A DNA stretch of 64,000 bases from Bolinopsis microptera (GCF_026151205.1 NC_087083.1:9111460-9175459), one strand, 5' to 3'; counted from the first letter of the stretch, positions 10,503 through 23,589 are shown. Notes: generated by a model from the letters alone, not told the origin. Made by a program: numbers and translations.

Positions 10503-13500
10503 TTATAAATTGGAAGAAGCAACCCGAACTTTTTTCGGCCTGTTGCACTTCTTGCACCTTTTACTACACACTTTCACACCATTTCGAAGTTTATTCTTTC
10601 GTTCCCTTACCAAAGTGCTGACAATATTAGAATCAATCTGAGAGGATCTAGTAGTGGTGTTTCTACTGGTGGTGCGGTTACAACAGTGCTCATGGTCATA
10701 ATTAACAGTACACCCTCGAGTTTGAGAAAGAAGAGTACTGGCGCTGTAACTAACGCCTTTATTAACACCTTTACTAACACCTTTATTAACATCGTTCCCG
10801 CTCCTGTGTGCAAGGGTGTCTGAAGGTGAGTATTGGGTTTCTGTGATGGACAAGGTTTTAGAGAAGAGTTCCCCTGATTCAGAGAGAGGAATTGAAGGTT
10901 GGATATGAGTCTCTTTGGTTTGGATGTGCAGTTCGAGGTTGTTTCGAAAGGTTTGGCGAGGATCAGAGGAGTTGAGAGAGGGTGAAGATTTGGGAGAAAT
11001 AGATTGAGGTTTCAGAATTATCTTTACTAGATGCGTGTGATCATTGGTGATGTCCATGCTTTGATCGTCTTTAGACTTCGTGGAGTTGTTGAAGGACTCC
11101 ACTTGATGAACTACCTCGTCGACTAGCTGCCCGATGGTAGAAAGATCTGGTGAATGTTTTGATCTAGACGGAGTGGGAGGAGAAGAACAGGAACTAGCCT
11201 CTTTTTCTGTAGAGAAATCTTTTTCTTCGTCTTCCGTTGAAATATCACTCTGCTCTTTCTCTCGTTCTTCATAAAATTCTACTCCTTCTTCTTTGTCCTC
11301 CCCAGAGTCAGTATAGCTAAAGGGGGTTGAGTCTAGGGTGCTTTTTCTTGAGGATAGTTTGGAAACAGTTTCAGAGCTTGTGGCTCGAGATAAGGAAGTG
11401 TCTTTAGGCAGAGAACTGATACCTTGGTAAATAGTATCCATGCGCTCTGTCATACACCTTGGTGGAGACTTGCTACAGAATCGGTTGTAGCATCTGTGTC
11501 TTGGTGCTGCCCTAAGCTCGTGATCCCAAACAGGAGGTGGGTTCCATAGCCTGCCCGAAATATCTTGCCTCTTCACCGGTGGATATTGATGGTGGATAAC
11601 ATCATCATTTGTGGAGATAAGGCTTGGATCAAAGAACTGATCACTGATGGCACTGTGAGTGTTTTTGTTGCAAGCTCTGCAGCAGGAGTAAGTGTTGAAG
11701 GTGCAGTTCCGGTAGAAAATCTTGCTCGCTTCTGAGTTGGTTCGTGTTGGATGTCCCGAAGTCTCGGGGGAATCTCCAAGATTTGAGGAACGTTTTTCAG
11801 ACATTCCTTGCTCTGTGAGTATAGGATCTACGTGGGCAGTGGTATTGTTGAGTGTATCATCCTCTAAACAGGTTTGTGTAGATCTAGTGGTTTTGTTCTT
11901 TGGGACTGTGAGAAGTTCCGATTGTATGCTGGTACTTTTTGTTGCTTTTTCGTACAAAGTTGGGGTCTTTGTCGGTGCAACGGTGCTAGTATTTTTGCGT
12001 CTTATGTGGTTGATACCTTCTTCATCACATTCTCCTCTTCTTTTGTTGGATTTTCTTGCCTGTTTAACCTTTCTTTTTGACTCTGCGGTGGTAGAATCAG
12101 AATCAGAAGAAGAGCTCAATTGACGTTCTAAACGTTTCACTTTATTTTTCCTGAACGGCCTTTTGATCTTACTGAAGAGGGTTGAAAATCGTGACTTGCT
12201 TTTTCCAGAGAATGGTTGCTTAGCAGTATCATGCCTATTTAATGCCTCATTTACCTGCCAATAAACGTTTTTCTCACTGGATTTGTTAGAGCTAGTTACA
12301 GAAATACCTCCCTCAAAATCTGTGAGCAGTATAAACGAACTCCGCAATTTATCATGAACAAGTCTGTCTCTACCCACAGTGAGAACAGGTCTAATCTTAT
12401 TGTGGTCACACTCACAACCATTCAACACTGTCATCTTCAACACTGCTGCTTCGTCTTCAGCTGATAACACAGGTTTGTTGCAAAAACAGTATTGGTCAGC
12501 TTTGAAGCAAATGGGGCGAGAAAAATCGATCGGAGCTTTGTTGTCGAAACGATCATATAAAGTTCTCAAGACTTTGTTTATTGTTGAGTGGGGAATGTCG
12601 CAGCTGATGAAGATGGTCTTGTCATCGACGCTATAAAGTGCCTCTTGACGCTGTGAATTTGGAGGGATAGACTTGGAACTGGTTCCGAAGTTGTTGTAGA
12701 TTTTTATGTTTGTATTTGTGGGCGGTTCAGGGTTCTTAATATTTTCCCCATCAACATAGTGGCTGAATTGCCTGAAAAGCTTTTCCATGAGAACTTTAGC
12801 TTCAGATTCTGTAAGTCCTGTTGCATCGGGAGCATTAGTACTAGAGAGAGTCATGCCCTTGTGATTAGCTGGAACTCCAATACTTTCAGAAGGCTCCATA
12901 CGTTCATAAACTGTACTTTCAACACGAACAGTTCGATTATCCGAACTATAAGTAGACCGTTTGAGTGGATTGTCAAGGGTTTTAGAATTACGGTGCCTCC
13001 TCCTAGGAGGTAATGGTGGGATCTTCTTTGCCCTCCTCTGTACTCTAGGGCCTGTGAGCTCCTCACAAAGTGATTGAAACTGCAGTAAATAAGCCGTGAT
13101 GAGCTCCGGAAACTTGACATTAGTTAGTTCCTCCACAGATATAATTGGCTGTATGTTCAAATAATTGTAAGCCATCTTTAGAGCAAAGTTTGCTCTTTCT
13201 GACTGAGGTAGCTCTGCCCCATCTTTCTGTATTCCAGATACAAATCTGTCAATCAATCCTAGCAAAGCATTCCCACTCGACCAATCGCTTGTGAGATTTT
13301 GTACTTTGTGTCCCCGTGGTTCCAACACATGGTTAATTTGTTCCAAATATGAATTTATGGTTGTCTGGTTACCGAGTTTCGCAAGTAACTTCTTAGCTTG
13401 AACCACTTCTTTAGACTCAATTTTCTCCAAATTACTGATATGTTGAAATTTGGTTGTGCGAAGAACCTTTTTGGCTAAATCCATCACATCCTTCCCATCG

Positions 13501-16500
13501 AAATTATGCAGCAAAACATTACTCGTTGTTAATGGAGGAGTGATCCCAAGATGCTTTTTGATTACTGCTAAAGCTTCTGAGAGAGTTACATAAGAACTGC
13601 TATCCTTGTGTCGTTGATAAATGCCTGGTATCTTGGAATCCACAAGTGCCAACAAAGCTTTTCCATCCGACCAAGAGTTTCCCCAGTCATTAACTACTAA
13701 GTTCTGTGTTCCTATGACAGCATTGACTTCCTTAAGTAAAGTTTCTGAGCTTTCCGTTTCGGAGTCTTCCATGAATCCGAACAAGAAATCTTTGTGACCA
13801 CCCTGAGAAGTGTCCTGAGAGTTGTCACCTCTCTCTATACCTAGGTTAGACAGATCAAACCTCACGCTGGTTCTACTGGCAGACTTGTCACCAAGCTTGT
13901 CCCCGAGATAACCCCCCAAATATGGTGTCCTGTCTTCATTTTCCTGAATCAACTGATCATTTATGATATCGACTGATCCATCTCTTTTTAATAATTCGGA
14001 ATCTGTCAGGTCCTCTGCATTCGTTGGTTCATCAAAAAAAGTCGGTAAGGTATCTGTTTTCGCCCTTTCAAATCCAGAGAACTCTGGGCTAAACAAATCA
14101 TATTCAAGAACACACGTCTCACTAACTTGGTGTTCAGTACTGTTAGTCAGGTCTGGTAAACTTACTGGTTTCTGCTTGTCTCTAATAGAGGACTTGACCT
14201 CTAAAGTATTTCTAAGCTGGTTCACGTTTGCCGAATCTGTCATGATAAATTCAGTGTTACTTGGTAGGTTGAACTTCTTTGCAACCTCCAACAACAGTGA
14301 CTCAATCCCTGTTGTTGAATAACGATTTTTGGCTTTATTAGAGTCTGAAAAGCTTGTTGGACAACGTGTTTTGGCGTTATTCGACTCAGATGCACTTCTT
14401 GCTCTCTTTGGTTTCGGGGGTGGTATTGTTTTGTCTGTCTCCAGCCCAAATACACTGCCACTGTTATAACTGGTATTGGACTGATCGCATGCGGCGTTTG
14501 CACTTATACTCCCTGTATCTGCGTGCGAAGTAGTTGTAACTGGTGACTCAAGGAAGTCACACTCAAGGATGTTCTCGCTTATGAAGTGATGCTCAAAAAC
14601 ATCAGTTGAGAGAAAAGAGCTTTTGTACAGAGATCCGGAGGAGGGTGCTATGTTAGGTTTGCCTCTGTCCAAGAAGAATTCAGGAAGGGAAAGTCTCCAA
14701 TCTCCCTTATCTTTCCCGTTATCTTTACCCACTCTTCGTAAGTCATGGTAGGACGAGTGTTTAGTATGGGGAGGAGCTTTGATAGAGCTACTATCTGATT
14801 TGTCAGCAGAAAATGAAGTATCTTCTCCGAAGAATGACCATGTTTTGTCTAGTATGCTATCTCTGAACTGGTCAGTTTTTTTAGAAGAGTGGTTGGAGGA
14901 GGTAGGTTCATCAGTTTTATGTAAATCTTCCTTTTTATTTGGGGAGGGAAGAACGTTATTGTTGATGGTCACTACACCGGAAGATTGTGATGAATTCCTT
15001 TTAATCTCAAGCACCTGGCTATCATTGTCAATGTTATTGTCATCATAAACTAAATTTGAGGACGATGGAGTTGAATCATTTTCTGTTTCACACACTCGGT
15101 TATTCGATACCTCCGCGTTATCTGACTCACTGCCCTCTTTGTCTGTATTTCTAAGATTGCCTAATGTAGTTTTCTCTGTTAAAACTAACTCTGCACTTCC
15201 CAAATATTGTCCACTTTCAGGGAAAAACATTTTAGTAAAGTTTATATTTTCCTTTGAGTGGATCATGCGCTCTGGACTGCACGTTTCTGTATCATGTGAG
15301 TTTTGTTCATTATCACCATCCTCCTGGGAAGATTCTGGACTTTCGGAGTTATTGTTCCCGCCAAACGAATCTCCATTTTGATTTTCATGAATGGGATAAG
15401 TTTTAAACCGGTCCCCTGGAGGATTGTCTCCCGAAAGACTCAGCTTACCATCAGAGCTTCTTACTTTTGAAATGTCGTATGTATAACAGCTTTCTTTTTC
15501 CGTGGGACGTTTGCTTAAAACGACTTCGCTATCATCTTTGTCCATATGTAGTTTATTCGCAGGATAGATGTTTTTTGAAGGTCTCTTATTTGCTTCATCT
15601 GAAAATTCTGTGGTGTCGAAAACCGATTCCTTCTCGATGTCATCAATGACACCTGGTATAACATCAAGCTGCTCCGATTGATGTTCAGAGTCAGCATCAG
15701 GAATGAAACCCCCGCTTTTCCCGCAGTCTAATAAAGCCAAGGCATCAGGAGTAAACATAACCCCAGTCCTCCTTCTTCTTCCAACAATAGGGTAATCAGA
15801 TTTAGAGAATTCTTCAGGAAGAGATGTTAAATCCAGCTCTGTAGTTGTTGGTAAAGCTGATGAGTACTGTAATGATGTGTCCGGACTTCCAACTTTCGAG
15901 TCAGTAGAATGACTAGTGGGTGTGCTACTTTCCGGTTCCTCTGAGCTCTCAGAATGACTGCTTGATTCTGATGGTGAAAATGCAAGTCCGCTACTTTTTG
16001 ACTGTTTGTCTTCTGGAGATGCAGTGCTGTCAGGTTGAGCTCGGCTTGAAATGTCTGAGTGCAGAGGAGTAGATTCTGATTTACTAGAGCTCTTGATTTC
16101 ATGAAACTCACCTGGTTCTTTACCAACTTGTTTAACTACCTCGTAGCTCACATTTGTTGCCGGATGCTGACAACACAAATCAGTCAACTTGGAACTTGAG
16201 GATAAGCTGACCGAAGTTTCATCCTCACTTTTAGAAACTTCTTCATCAACAATAGCAAGAGAGGGTCTCCTGTTAACCTTGTTCTTGAAGAAGTTCGACA
16301 GATAGGTCATCATACACACATCATCCAACACTCCAGACTCAACATCAGCAGCATCTATGAAAGCTGGAATATCAAGGTAAGTCTCGGCTGTATTTATACA
16401 CCTCTGAAGAAGAGAAAAGTTTCCGGTGTGATCTGGTTGCATATTAAATGCTGGCATCTGAGAGTTGATAAGTGCGGCCAGAGCCTTTCCGTCCACCCAA

Positions 16501-18070
16501 TCTGATTTAAGATTGCTTACTTTTATACCATAGTGTTTCAGTTTCTTGTTCAGTATTTGTAAGAGAGCATCCTTGGTACTCTTCCCTTGACTCTGGAGTT
16601 CTCTAACTGACATCCTCCGTTTATTAGAGGGTTTTTGAGGGTAATTCGGTGAGATAATATCCTCGCTCGCGCTGCTTTCATCTTCGGATCTATTTCCTGA
16701 AGTAGAGCAGTGTTAGATTTTGAGTTGAACTCAAATTTGTTTGGGTGCATAGACAGAAATCTGCTGCGTTACTTAAGAGGACAATAAATTCTAATTCTAA
16801 TTAGCATTTTGCTTTAAAACTCGGTGAAATGAACCTGAATTCCTGTTTCCAGCTCGTCGAGTTTTCTTCTTCCTCCTAAAGGTCTCCTCCTTAGCAACTC
16901 CGTCAGTATCAGAGGAGGAACAGGAACAATCCACTACAATATCTGTTATCTGGAATCTAAGATTAAGAGGTGTCAGGTTTTTAACAACTGGTATTTTAAT
17001 GCGACTTGGATTTATGCCAAAAGTCAGAACTGTTGATACACGATATTTTCTGTAATAGTAACATACATAGCCTAAAGAATCCAATGGACCTCAAATTTAT
17101 CACAACAAGAACAAGTTAGTTACCCTTGGATCATTGCCCAAATCAGGGCCAGGACAAGTTTCTCATTCTTACTGACTACATCCCCCGCTCCTATGTTCAC
17201 CAAGGGAGTACCGTTCCTCTTCAGCACGCACAAACTCTTATCAACGTTCACTAACATTGCGAATCTTCCTTTGGGATTCTCTTTCACTTTCACCTCTTCT
17301 CCTGGAAGAAATTTCTCACGTGATCGACTTAATTATTTGTTGCTGTGTTCATTTTCAAATCTTTTTTAGTCCATGAAATTATAAAGATATGTCCGAGGGG
17401 TTCTATCAAGATGTGGGAAGGACTCGACTTTGAGATGATTCTAAAATCTAACCAGTAAGTCCAGAGGTGACCCTAGCCAGAAGAACTCCATCACACAAAT
17501 CAGCTGCTAGGTTCCCAATACATGCAGAATGACCGTTGCTTCTCAGTTGAGCGTTCAGCCACTTCGTGAACGTGTTCCGCTGGGCGATCTTCCAGGCATC
17601 GTCCTACAAGGTAGCACTTTTACGTTAATGTAAGGTAAAAACAAGATAGTACTTTTACATTATTGTAAGGTAACAACAAGGTAGTACTTTTACATTATTG
17701 TAAGGTAACAACAAGGTAATTGAGTCTTGACACCACTTTAGGGTTACATTGAACGGGTACCTGCTAGTTATTGTAAGGTAACAACATGTACTTGTAGTAA
17801 TTTATTTTGACTGCGATTACAGAGCAAGGTTTAATCTAGATACAGCGTTCCTTTAAAACTGTAGGGTGAGCAGAGCAATATATTCTTATATTCTTCATCG
17901 CCAATTTTAGTAAAATTACATCCGCTTACAAAGAAATTACAATTTTACTAAAAATTAAACCATATTGAGAGTAAATTTTGAAACAGAATATTAATGTATG
18001 AAACTATGAAAGTCTGTACCTTAATGAGGGGAGGTTCTGTTTCAGGGTTATCGTCTTTATCAAGTGACAT
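10503..18070 (-). CDS. Giant CH-domain protein with filamin-type actin-binding N-terminus (2,188 aa)
   Basis: Four exons on the minus strand, phases consistent: 18070-18020 (ATG), 17603-17453, 17301-17124, 16689-10503 (stop). Residues about 18-128 form CH1 (motifs DAWKIAQRNTFTKWLN, DLCDGVLLARV, LVNIGAGDVVSKNEKLVLAL). Residues about 158-262 form CH2 (DWVDGKALAALI, MMTYLSNFFK), as in the filamin actin-binding domain. After roughly 840 Ser/acid-rich, probably disordered residues come two more CH2-like domains, about 1109-1206 (SWSDGKALLALVD) and 1233-1332 (DWSSGNALLGLID). A further 850 residues include a basic cluster near 1610-1640 and a Cys/Lys tail. No filamin immunoglobulin repeats are seen. 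The last exon is a single 6.2-kb open frame. Likely an actin-binding scaffold. The acceptor at 16690 is the least certain junction. Confidence 0.85.
17604..17725. repeat. Tandem repeat in CH-gene intron 1
   Basis: Three copies of a unit of about 43 bp containing ACAAGGTAGTACTTTTACAT and TATTGTAAGGTAACA. The array begins right at the acceptor of exon 2 on the minus strand. Confidence 0.8.
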
Positions 18071-18129
18071 TCATACGAGATAACCAAATAACTAAGTAAA
18101 TATTTAGGGTTGAGAATCGAAACAAGTAA

Positions 18130-18237
18130 GAAACTGTGGAGATAACGAACTTTGAGAATGAAACTGGACAAATAACGAACTTTAGGAGAGAAACTGTGCG
18201 GATAACGAATTTTGAGAATGAAACTGGACAGCTAGCG
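18130..18237. repeat. 30-bp tandem repeat upstream of the CH gene start
   Basis: About three and a half alternating units of the type GAAACTGTGGAGATAACGAA and GAAACTGGACAAATAACGAA, 60-170 bp upstream of the start codon. It may lie in the 5' UTR or promoter. No TATA box could be assigned. Confidence 0.75.
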
Positions 18238-18240
18238 GAG

Positions 18241-19143
18241 ATGCTGGTCTAAAAATAACAACGAAAGAACTCTATAATGTTCTAGTATGCGAGAAAAGAG
18301 AGGGAGGTATAGGAGTATGCAGACAGGGTGTGCAAGCTCAGCAGTTCACTCCTTCACATCTTAACCAGATGAGCAGTAGTTCACTAAACTACACTATCTA
18401 GCTGGTGTATCTTATACTTTGAGTTAATTTTCACTTTAGGTGGGGCAGTGCAGACCATCCGTAAGAAAGATTACGTCCAGCGTTCATCGTTTGAGCGAAA
18501 ATGTTTAAATTAAAAGGGAAGCAAAGAATTCATGACTGGTCTCCAGGATAAAATTGACACGTTTCATTAGACTTCAAATGACGGCATAGCATAAGCTTTT
18601 TATGGTATTAAGCATTATTTATGTTCAGTTATACTCAATTTGATTACACTCACCAGTTGGCCAGTTGGATGTATTGTCACTGCATATACTTTTTTATTTC
18701 ATTTGAGGATTTCGTTCAAGTGATAAATTTCTTAACTCCGTAGACTTAGATATAATTAAATTATTTTGTAATTGATCATTGAATTTGGGTAGCGTTTTCG
18801 GCTTAAATTTATGAGGTTTTCAATTAAAACGATCGAAAATGTTTCAAGATATGCAATTAAAATATGAAATTCAACAACTGTACATAATATTATGTAAATC
18901 ACATTTACTACTTGGTATAAATAATTTATACTCCCAGTTCATTCAAATAAATTAAAAATATTTTTAAAAAGCCATGGCTATATAGATCAAATTACCAGAT
19001 CTGATAATATTTTAAAATTAAAATGTGTATTCAATAACATTAAATTCGTATGAGCGTCGGGAGCGAACTCGTTCAAAAAATATAAGCATGACTTTGCATT
19101 TAAAATGTATTTTTGTCATGTACACGATGACCATACGAAACTG
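18241..19143. other. Intergenic between the CH gene and secreted gene 2
   Basis: AT-rich DNA. The stretch from about 18790 to 19143 is the 3' flank of secreted gene 2 and is recognisably copied at 23380-23589 behind pseudogene 3, so the duplication unit included it. No other feature is seen. Confidence 0.6.
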
Positions 19144-19668
19144 CTACGGAGAGGACAAGTGCATAAACAAGACCTCAAGCAGCCTAGCCTGCTCAATAAC
19201 AGCTAGATATAATGCATTAAAGTCAGTTAAATCCATCTCCATGCACTGGAGATGCTTGTAGTCTCCGTCCAGCACACAGATGTCATGATTCATCGCAATC
19301 TCTGACTTGGATGTCCAGATGCCGTTGATATTACGGGTGAAGTCCTCCCGAGAGAACTTGTTACTGTGGAATATTCCGAAGCAGTAGATGATCTTGGAAG
19401 TCCTCATCATTTCCAAACCGAGTCTGTGATTATCGTAATCTAATTTTACGTTTAGATACACATTAGAGTTTACGTTAGTCTGGACAGCCAGTGTGTTCCC
19501 AAGGTCCATCGTGTAGTCCCAGCAAGCTTTGATAGACTTGTTTACGGCTCTTATACCTCTTGGACAAGTCTTAGTCTTGTTAGCCTTGTTGGTGGATAGC
19601 TGGGTGGAGGAGTGAAGGAGCAGGACCAGACCGATGGAAAGGAGAAGGCATTGGTTGATTCCACACAT
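19144..19668 (-). CDS. Secreted six-cysteine protein, family copy 2 (174 aa)
   Basis: Intact single-exon paralogue of the 9561 gene. The signal peptide spans residues about 1-25 (LLLSIGLVLLLHSSTQLS). All six family cysteines are present (TCPRG, KACWDY, NVYLNV replaces the third context, IYCFGI, DICVLD, QCMEMD); note that the third cysteine position reads Tyr (VYLNV), so this copy probably has five. It is nearly identical to pseudogene 3, including the 3' flank. A CACCTAGTATTATAGAC-type 5' leader is shared with copy 5 at 46230. Function unknown. Confidence 0.86.
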   Translation of the reverse strand: MCGINQCLLLSIGLVLLLHSSTQLSTNKANKTKTCPRGIRAVNKSIKACWDYTMDLGNTLAVQTNVNSNVYLNVKLDYDNHRLGLEMMRTSKIIYCFGIFHSNKFSREDFTRNINGIWTSKSEIAMNHDICVLDGDYKHLQCMEMDLTDFNALYLAVIEQARLLEVLFMHLSSP

Positions 19669-19759
19669 CTTAGGAGGGTTTCAGCAGCAAAGTCTATAAT
19701 ACTAGGTGAACTGAAGCTTTTACGATTTAAAAACTGGTTTTTGTAGTTTTGATATTCAC

Positions 19760-19766
19760 TTTTATA
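19760..19766 (-). promoter_or_regulatory. TATA box of secreted-protein gene 2
   Basis: On the minus strand TATAAAA, about 95 bp before the ATG, the same spacing as in the other members. Confidence 0.6.
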
Positions 19767-20278
19767 CTTGTACTAGGGGAGTAAACTGTTCATAGTCATT
19801 AGCGTATAATTGCTAAATAGTTTCGGCTGCCAATTAAGCATATTAGTTTTAAACTAGTTACAACACTACAAATCTATTACATTAATTGAGAATTATTTAA
19901 TGTAACGTGATTGAAATATTTTAAACGGGGATATCCTGTCCAAACCCAGGATACACTACAAACTTTGTATGAAAAGCATTAATATAACAACTTAACTGGG
20001 CGGCGGCGGCGCTCAGGAAAGATAATAGCCTGGGGTCCCAGATAAATAAAACTTAAAAACGGAGTACCCCAGGGCTCCATTCTCAGACCAATTAACAAGG
20101 ACCAATATAACAAGAATAAAAAAAAAATTCGTATGATAGGAATTTCACTCTAGGCGTCTCCAAAATAATTGATACGAAATTGATCGTGTGTAGTTAAACT
20201 AATTCGCTAATTCGGCCATGATTCGTTAATTGGGCCATGATTTGTGAGATCGAGACATTTTGCAATAGTTTCAAAATA

Positions 20279-20785
20279 AAGAAATTTGACCAAAACCCAT
20301 AATTGGGTAGAGTGGACCGCTGCCAGTGTCTCTCTTTCCCAAACAAAAGTAAATGATATTAATTTGAATGACCGTCAGTAAGTGCAAAATGATACCGAGA
20401 ATGAAATCGGTCGCTCGCTTTTCCCATTCATTTACGGCTATTGTAATAAGTTTCGATTAATTACATTAATTATCTCTTGCTGTAAAAATCTCTTTGCGTT
20501 ATTTTCGAGTCGATCCTAGTTTTTCGAGATAAGGGTTAGTGTTCAATTAGCTGATGTTTATTGAATCGCTCTTGTCGAGTACAGCTGCCTTCGGGTAGTT
20601 CTTCTTAATCTATTACAATTGTAAATGAATGGGAAAAGCGAGCGATCGATTTCATTCTCGGTATCAATTTGCATTTGCGGACGGTTATTGAAATTAATAT
20701 CATTTACTTTTGTTTGGAAAAGAGAGATGCACTGGCAGCGGTCTACTCTACCCATGATTATGGGTTTTGGTCAAATATCATTTCT
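20279..20785. mobile_element. Foldback element with arms of about 175 bp
   Basis: The left arm (from TTTGACCAAAACCCATAAT at about 20287) and right arm (ending ATTATGGGTTTTGGTCAAA at about 20776) are long inverted repeats with roughly 90% match by eye. They enclose about 150 bp of unique sequence. No target duplication could be identified and no coding frame is evident. Confidence 0.82.
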
Positions 20786-20997
20786 TTTTGATTATAATGT
20801 CAGGGTACGAAATGTAAACTCATAACTTCATTAATAAGGAGGTAATTTCAACGATTTCGAAATTTTACCTTTGAAAACATTTCCTTGCGTTTTCAGGTAG
20901 GCAAATCTGTCGATAACTGACTGAATATGGCATCTTTTTACTCATTAAAGTTACCACTTAACAAATAACCGCTTGCAGTTCACCGCAATACAGCCGC

Positions 20998-21084
20998 AAC
21001 ACTCGGTTTGATGCGTTAATTTTGTCGCATCACCAACGAGGCCGAGATGGTGATTACGACAATTAACGCAGAAAACCGAGTGTT
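20998..21084. repeat. Imperfect palindrome
   Basis: AACACTCGGTTT...GCGTTAATT...GTCG...ATCACC on the left mirrors GGTGAT...CGAC...AATTAACGC...AAACCGAGTGTT on the right. It is probably a tiny foldback element. A 14-base C tract follows at 21142-21155. Confidence 0.7.
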
Positions 21085-21196
21085 AATTCTTATGACAAGC
21101 AAAACAATGTATGAAGCATTCATTAACGATTTTGGCGGTTGCCCCCCCCCCCCCCTAATTATTCTGCGTGTTATTTAATAGTTTATAAATAACTAA

Positions 21197-21378
21197 GTGG
21201 CCGTATAAAGGCCGTATAGAGGCCATATAGAGGCCATATAGAGGCCGTATAAAGGCCGTATAGAGGCCGTATAGAAGCCGTATAAAGGCCGTATAAAGGC
21301 CGTATAGTGGCCTGGTAGGGGCCATATAGTGGCCATATAGAGGCCGTATAGAGGCCGTATAGTGGCCGTATAGAGGCC
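21197..21378. repeat. 11-bp minisatellite (GGCCGTATAGA)n
   Basis: About 16 variant units alternating GGCCGTATAGA, GGCCATATAGA and GGCCGTATAAA. The open frames across it on the minus strand come from the repeat and show no other sign of being a gene. Confidence 0.9.
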
Positions 21379-21404
21379 AAACCTAATCGCCCATTTTCCA
21401 AAAA

Positions 21405-21530
21405 ACTGGTTGTCATGTGTCAAGGAGGATGCAGCAATCTTCACAGGTGTCGATAACGTCACGATAGAAGATGCAGAACAAAAAGCAACAGACAGGGTTC
21501 ACTGGAGAGGTCTAATACACCAGAGAAAGG
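21405..21530 (+). pseudogene. Non-LTR retrotransposon (LINE) C-terminal fragment
   Basis: Plus-strand frame with NWLSCVKEDA, then TIEDAEQKATDRVHWRGLI and LLCGAGHSKD before a stop. The acidic DAE-D-x-x-x-W-R-x-L pattern followed by a short tail is typical of the extreme C-terminus of LINE reverse transcriptase proteins. No upstream reverse transcriptase is present; it begins directly after the 11-bp minisatellite. Confidence 0.6.
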
Positions 21531-22702
21531 AGTTACTATGTGGTGCAGGCCACTCCAAAGACTAGGAGGAGACCTTTTCAAGTACAAGTAAGTACAAAGT
21601 AAGTTCGGGTCAGGCGTTGATAAAACTATTAAAAAGTTAAAGTCAAATATGAAATTCATCATGGGACTTAAAATTCTGAAAAGTGTTCAAACAATATACA
21701 CAAATAATTTCGACGATGGTAATTGTCTTCCTAAAACATTACACAGCAGTACGTAAGCTTATAAAACAATTATTTGAAAACCACAATGGTATAAAAATAG
21801 AAGTCAAATCTATCAAGTACGTGTCGTTAATTTAAAGATTTTATCAATTAAATTGGCGCCACAGCACATGAATAAAAATGTGCATTTTATCATTGTTTCT
21901 ATTGCGGTGTCTGACAGTTTATAGCCGCAATCCAACAAATTAGAGCGATCTTCTATGACTTAAAGCGATCTTAGAGCGATCTAACTAGTTAAAGCGATCT
22001 TCCTGTATCGATTTCACGCGACATAATTAAGTTCCGAATATGGGAGTTCCGAGCACGAATATGAAAGTTCCGAACCCTACTATCACAGTGCTGGCAAGCA
22101 CTACCGTGCCTCCTATATTCATTATTCACTATATTATTGAATAACTGCCCACACGCAACCTCACGTAATTCTTCTTGGAATTGCACAGAAATTTCAGAAA
22201 TTATATATATGGGTCAAACTTAGATTTCCTGAAAGTTTCGTTAAATTAAAAACACCTGATTTTAATCGTCCATAACAAGTTTTCTGTTGGTTTTTTTTGA
22301 ACCGACAAAATTACCATCAGGTATAAACCATTATATTTCACATATCTTCCTAACTTTGGTGTACAGCGATTAATCTTATAGTTCCTACAAGCGATTATAT
22401 ATAAACACAGCTCACTTCATGGCATTTTGATGTAGCAGGATCAGTGTTGAATTTGTTTACTTTCGTTCTGTACGGTCTTTGTATTCTAAAGCCGTAGATA
22501 AAAGTCTTATCTTCCAATTAAAGAATTAATAACTAAGTCAGAGCTGTTTGTTGTCGACTGCGGCACGTGTTTTCAGAGTATAGTTATAGTAGCTCAAGCT
22601 TTGCAATTATGACATTACTATTTACAAAATATATTAGTTTAGCTTCATTCCCTTATCATTGCAACAACTCTTTATTAGTTAAAATTTATCAAAAGACGGT
22701 TG

Positions 22703-22930
22703 ATGGTAAATCATTGTGCAGTTGGAGGTTGTAACAACCGTGAGGGAAGAGACACCAGTAGTAAAAGAAGCTTTCTGGTCTTTCATTCCCAAGCGATGCA
22801 AAACGTCGAATAGCATGGGATAACCTATAGAGTCTGTAGCGACCACTTCAGCGACTGTGACTACCAGAGAAGGACTGTGAGAACTACGTTAAGACAGGGA
22901 ATGTCGAATCTAATTGCATGAGGCTGAAGG
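22703..22930 (+). pseudogene. THAP-domain relic
   Basis: An ATG opens MVNHCAVGGCNNREGRD then SFLVFHSQ, the start of a C2CH THAP DNA-binding domain. After an in-frame TAG at about 22813 the frame continues with YRVCSDHFSDCDYQ, the expected Cys-x-x-His block. A local indel appears to have removed the W-containing middle. THAP domains occur in P-element-like transposases and in host proteins; which one this was is unknown. Confidence 0.65.
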
Positions 22931-23589
22931 ACACATGCATACCCATTACCCAACACCGACCCTAACACAGGCGAGATTCGTTTATATATACCGGGCCAGC
23001 TAGCCGAGAAACGACCCAGACGGTCTATCATGAACCCAGTAGAAAATGAGCCGTACGAAGATTTCATCTACTAATGACGATTTAGATTGTTACTGGGACT
23101 ATTTGGAGCAACTTGCTGTCTCAAGAGTAGCTCAGACACAAACAGACACAAACAGACACAAACAGTCACCACTGTTAGAGTGACACCACTGTTAGATTCT
23201 GTCTGATAAACGTTGATATTGTCAGTGCTGTGGTGGTGAGAGGCTAGAGCAAAATGCAAAGACTTGAAAAATTAAAAATGTGAAGAATGCAAGAAATATG
23301 TGAAAAGTTAAAAAATGTTTTTAACAGCAGATATTGGAACTGAGGCGTCTAATAGAAGGTGTCAAGAGTAGGAAACTGCCGGCTTAAATTTATGGGGTTT
23401 TCAAATAAAATGATCGAAAAGTTTTAAAAATATGCAATTAAAATATAGATCTGATAATATTAAATTAAAATGTGTATTTTATAACATTCAATTTGTATGA
23501 GGGTCGGAAGCGAACTTGTAAAAAATATAAGCAAGACCTTGCATTTAAAATGTCTTTTTTGTCATCTACACGATGACCATACGAAACTG

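Noticed and set aside
10503..16750. Many 60-130 residue frames antisense to or overlapping the CH gene
   Set aside because: Shadows of the 2,036-codon open exon.
21183..21462. Minus-strand frames with YGLYTASIWPL repeats
   Set aside because: Produced by the 11-bp minisatellite; no splice sites or promoter.
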